NCBI GenBank assembly: GCA_027063075.1
Contig: JAMOSM010000117.1
Location: 1-8,280 of the forward strand
From: Nautiliaceae bacterium
GTDB taxonomy: Bacteria; Campylobacterota; Campylobacteria; Campylobacterales; Nautiliaceae
Reading direction: 5' to 3'
Length of the DNA: 8,280 nucleotides
Shown: positions 7,065 to 8,280 of the stretch, piece after piece
How positions within the stretch are numbered: the stretch's first letter is position 1
Layout of the letters: every line of letters begins with the position of its first letter
Notes under the pieces: generated by a model
The model's database searches: none
What the model saw: the letters and a program-made list of their open reading frames with translations, nothing else
Told to the model about the DNA's origin: nothing
Translations under genes and position numbers: made by a program

Positions 7065-7604
7065 TTACCTTATAAAATCGATATATTCGTTTTTGTATTT
7101 TACGTAATTTTCAGCGTTTTTATAGATGTTTTTTATTTCTTCATCGCTTAGAGTCCTTACAACTTTAGCAGGGCTTCCTAAAATCAGGCTTCTTGGAGGG
7201 AATTTTTTACCACCCGTTACCAACGCCCCGGCTCCCACTATCGATTCATCTCCAATCTCAGCCCCATCAAGAATGGTAGCACTCATTCCGATTAAACACG
7301 CATTTCCAATTTTACATCCGTGAAGCATTACGCGATGTGCGATTGTTACGTCATCGCCAATAATTGTAGGAAATCCGTCTCCAATACGCTTTTCTTTTTT
7401 GTAATGGGTTACGTGAATCATACTTAAATCCTGAATTGAAGTTCTTTTTCCGATTTTTATATAATGAACATCGCCTCTAACCACACACCCAAACCAAACA
7501 CTGCTATCTTCTCCAATTTCAACATCTCCGATAATATCGGCACTTGGGGCAATCCAGGCAGATTTTGCTATTTTTGGGAAAGTATCTTTATAGCGTAAAA
7601 TCAT
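7065..7604 (-). CDS. Gamma-class carbonic anhydrase family protein (YrdA/PaaY-like left-handed beta helix)
   Basis: A 179-residue hexapeptide-repeat protein. Imperfect repeats such as 'PSADIIGDVEIGEDS', 'GDDVTIAH', 'GCKIGNACLIGMSATILDG' and 'AEIGDESIVGAGALV' predict a left-handed parallel beta helix, followed by a C-terminal helix (about 153-172). The expected metal-binding histidines are present: His64 ('MIHVTH'), His90 ('TIAH') and His95 ('MLHG'). So are 'RGD' (43-45) and 'SIQD' (56-59). As in YrdA-type members, the acidic loop of the Methanosarcina enzyme Cam is absent, so carbonic anhydrase activity cannot be assumed; homologues include proteins with no clear activity. Trimer formation is expected. 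The ATG has AAGGAG 7 bases upstream and overlaps the mntA stop (ATGA, 7601-7604). A cytosolic role in bicarbonate supply would suit an autotrophic vent bacterium, but that is inference. Confidence 0.92.
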   Translation of the reverse strand: MILRYKDTFPKIAKSAWIAPSADIIGDVEIGEDSSVWFGCVVRGDVHYIKIGKRTSIQDLSMIHVTHYKKEKRIGDGFPTIIGDDVTIAHRVMLHGCKIGNACLIGMSATILDGAEIGDESIVGAGALVTGGKKFPPRSLILGSPAKVVRTLSDEEIKNIYKNAENYVKYKNEYIDFIR

Positions 7605-7882
7605 AGTTTAACTCCTTTTAATGCTTCTTTTTCAATAGCTCTGTTTTTATTTTTTGCAATTACTATATCGACTTTTAACATTAGTTTTTCTTCTAGAATT
7701 ATCCTAATAAGTCCTATTTTTTCATCTATATTTTTTAGATATTCTTTAGGGATTAAAAATAAATCCAAATCTCCACCTTTTTTATTATCTTCAAGTCTGC
7801 TTCCAAAAACATAAATGGTTGATGGAAGATATGAATTTACTATGTTTTTAATTGTTTCAATCTCTTTATTTGAGAGCCTCAT
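7601..7882 (-). CDS. mntA: Minimal nucleotidyltransferase, MntA-type antitoxin
   Basis: A 93-residue minimal polymerase-beta-fold nucleotidyltransferase. 'YVFGSRLED' leads into 'GGDLDLFL', giving the catalytic pattern GS (27-28), then Asp38 and Asp40, with a third acidic residue Asp72 in 'KVDIVIA'. The spacing between GS and DxD is nine residues, one fewer than the GSX10DXD usually quoted. In studied HepT/MntA systems, MntA neutralises the HEPN RNase by adding AMP units to a tyrosine next to its active site. The partner HEPN gene lies directly upstream and overlaps by 17 bases. I chose the ATG at 7880-7882 because AAGGA lies 5 bases upstream; an in-frame TTG at 7922-7924 would add 14 basic residues without a clear ribosome site. 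The stop overlaps the carbonic anhydrase ATG. Confidence 0.88.
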   Translation of the reverse strand: MRLSNKEIETIKNIVNSYLPSTIYVFGSRLEDNKKGGDLDLFLIPKEYLKNIDEKIGLIRIILEEKLMLKVDIVIAKNKNRAIEKEALKGVKL

Positions 7883-8280
7883 ATTTTTCCTTGATTTTTT
7901 TGTAAATTTTCTTAAATATTTCAATATTTTCTATTATTTTATTTAAATTATCGATAATTTCATCAATTTCTTCAGGGTATTCGTGAGAGATTTTATTTCT
8001 GATTTCTCTTAATCTTATCCATTCCTCTCTTTTTACAATATTTAGTCTCTCAAGCTCGCTTAATATTTCTAAAAAGCTTTTTTCGTTTGTATCAAATCCC
8101 GTTTTTTCAATAAAAAGTTTAAAAACTTTTTCACTAAGCAGGCTTTGTAATTTTGTAAACCTAAAAGCAATTGCATCAAGTGTGTCTTTTGAGTGAAACT
8201 GTAACTCTTCATAATTTTTATAATTTATTGGTAAAAAGGTTGAAATTTTATTTTTGTATCTTTTTATATCTTCTAAATTG
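7866..8280 (-). CDS. hepT: HEPN-domain RNase toxin (HepT-like), 5' end outside the window
   Basis: A minus-strand frame is open from the window edge to TAA at 7866-7868, giving 137 residues with no ATG, GTG or TTG inside, so the start lies beyond 8280. The text reads as a helical HEPN protein: 'KDTLDAIAFRFTKLQSLLSE', then 'EEWIRLREIRNKISHEY' with the RX4HXY active-site motif (bases 7977-8000), then a Lys/Glu-rich C-terminal helix. HEPN proteins with this motif are metal-independent RNases; HepT members are toxins paired with MntA nucleotidyltransferases. Here the mntA gene starts inside its last codons (17-base overlap), confirming the pairing. The motif tyrosine is the residue AMPylated in characterised systems. 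HepT-type proteins are usually about 110-150 residues, so little of the gene is probably missing. RNase activity is inferred from the motif. Confidence 0.88.
   Translation of the reverse strand, partial: NLEDIKRYKNKISTFLPINYKNYEELQFHSKDTLDAIAFRFTKLQSLLSEKVFKLFIEKTGFDTNEKSFLEILSELERLNIVKREEWIRLREIRNKISHEYPEEIDEIIDNLNKIIENIEIFKKIYKKIKEKYEALK

Noticed and set aside
7883..7924. Upstream TTG start for mntA adding 14 residues
   Set aside because: No clear ribosome site, deep overlap with hepT, and the added basic stretch is the hepT C terminus read in another frame. The ATG at 7882 has AAGGA 5 bases upstream.
1..8280. Phase-variable homopolymer tracts, common in Campylobacter and Helicobacter
   Set aside because: No long G or C tract was seen. 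The A/T runs present are short and typical of AT-rich coding sequence.

Overview
The window is AT-rich, almost wall-to-wall bacterial coding DNA. It looks like the chromosome of a campylobacterotal (epsilonproteobacterial) species. The HemL, QueA, MutS2 and GatC sequences have the flavour of that group, proteins are rich in Lys/Ile/Asn/Glu, and ribosome binding sites are mostly AAGGA-like. A thermophilic or vent lineage such as Nautiliales is a reasonable guess, but this rests on recollection of protein style and not on a search. No rRNA, tRNA, CRISPR array, insertion sequence or prophage gene was seen. No gap between genes exceeds about 55 bases.

Layout from left to right. (1) 1-420, plus strand: the 3' end of a type II secretion/type IV pilus inner-membrane platform gene (GspF/PilC family). 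Its stop codon abuts the stop codon of the next, convergent gene. (2) 1976 down to 421, minus strand: hemL (tetrapyrrole synthesis), followed by a small two-helix AtpZ/AtpI-like membrane protein overlapping it by one base (TAATG). (3) A 43-bp divergent gap with two overlapping candidate -10 boxes separates hemL from the plus-strand run gatC-pilT-queA (2020-4378). These encode an Asp/Glu-tRNA amidotransferase subunit, a pilus retraction ATPase and a queuosine enzyme, tightly packed and with queA starting inside pilT at a TTG. (4) A compact GC hairpin lies between the convergent queA and trx genes. (5) 8280 down to 4397, minus strand: a long co-directional run hepT (5' end outside the window)-mntA-gamma carbonic anhydrase-mutS2-trx. 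The first four are joined by overlaps or a 3-base gap. trx has its own near-consensus sigma70 promoter.

The most interesting region is the right edge. A HEPN (RX4HXY) gene, which has no start codon inside the window and so is easily missed, overlaps a minimal nucleotidyltransferase (MntA type) gene by 17 bases. Together they form a HepT/MntA toxin-antitoxin pair. This pair is translationally coupled (ATGA) to a gamma-class carbonic anhydrase gene, which runs into mutS2. Unless an internal promoter exists, toxin-antitoxin expression and these chromosomal genes would share one transcript. The second notable item is the trx promoter, with a perfect TTGACA, a 17-bp spacer made of a tandem 9-bp repeat, and a TGn-extended -10. 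The remaining genes are ordinary housekeeping functions in tight operons; nothing in the window demands a wholly new system.
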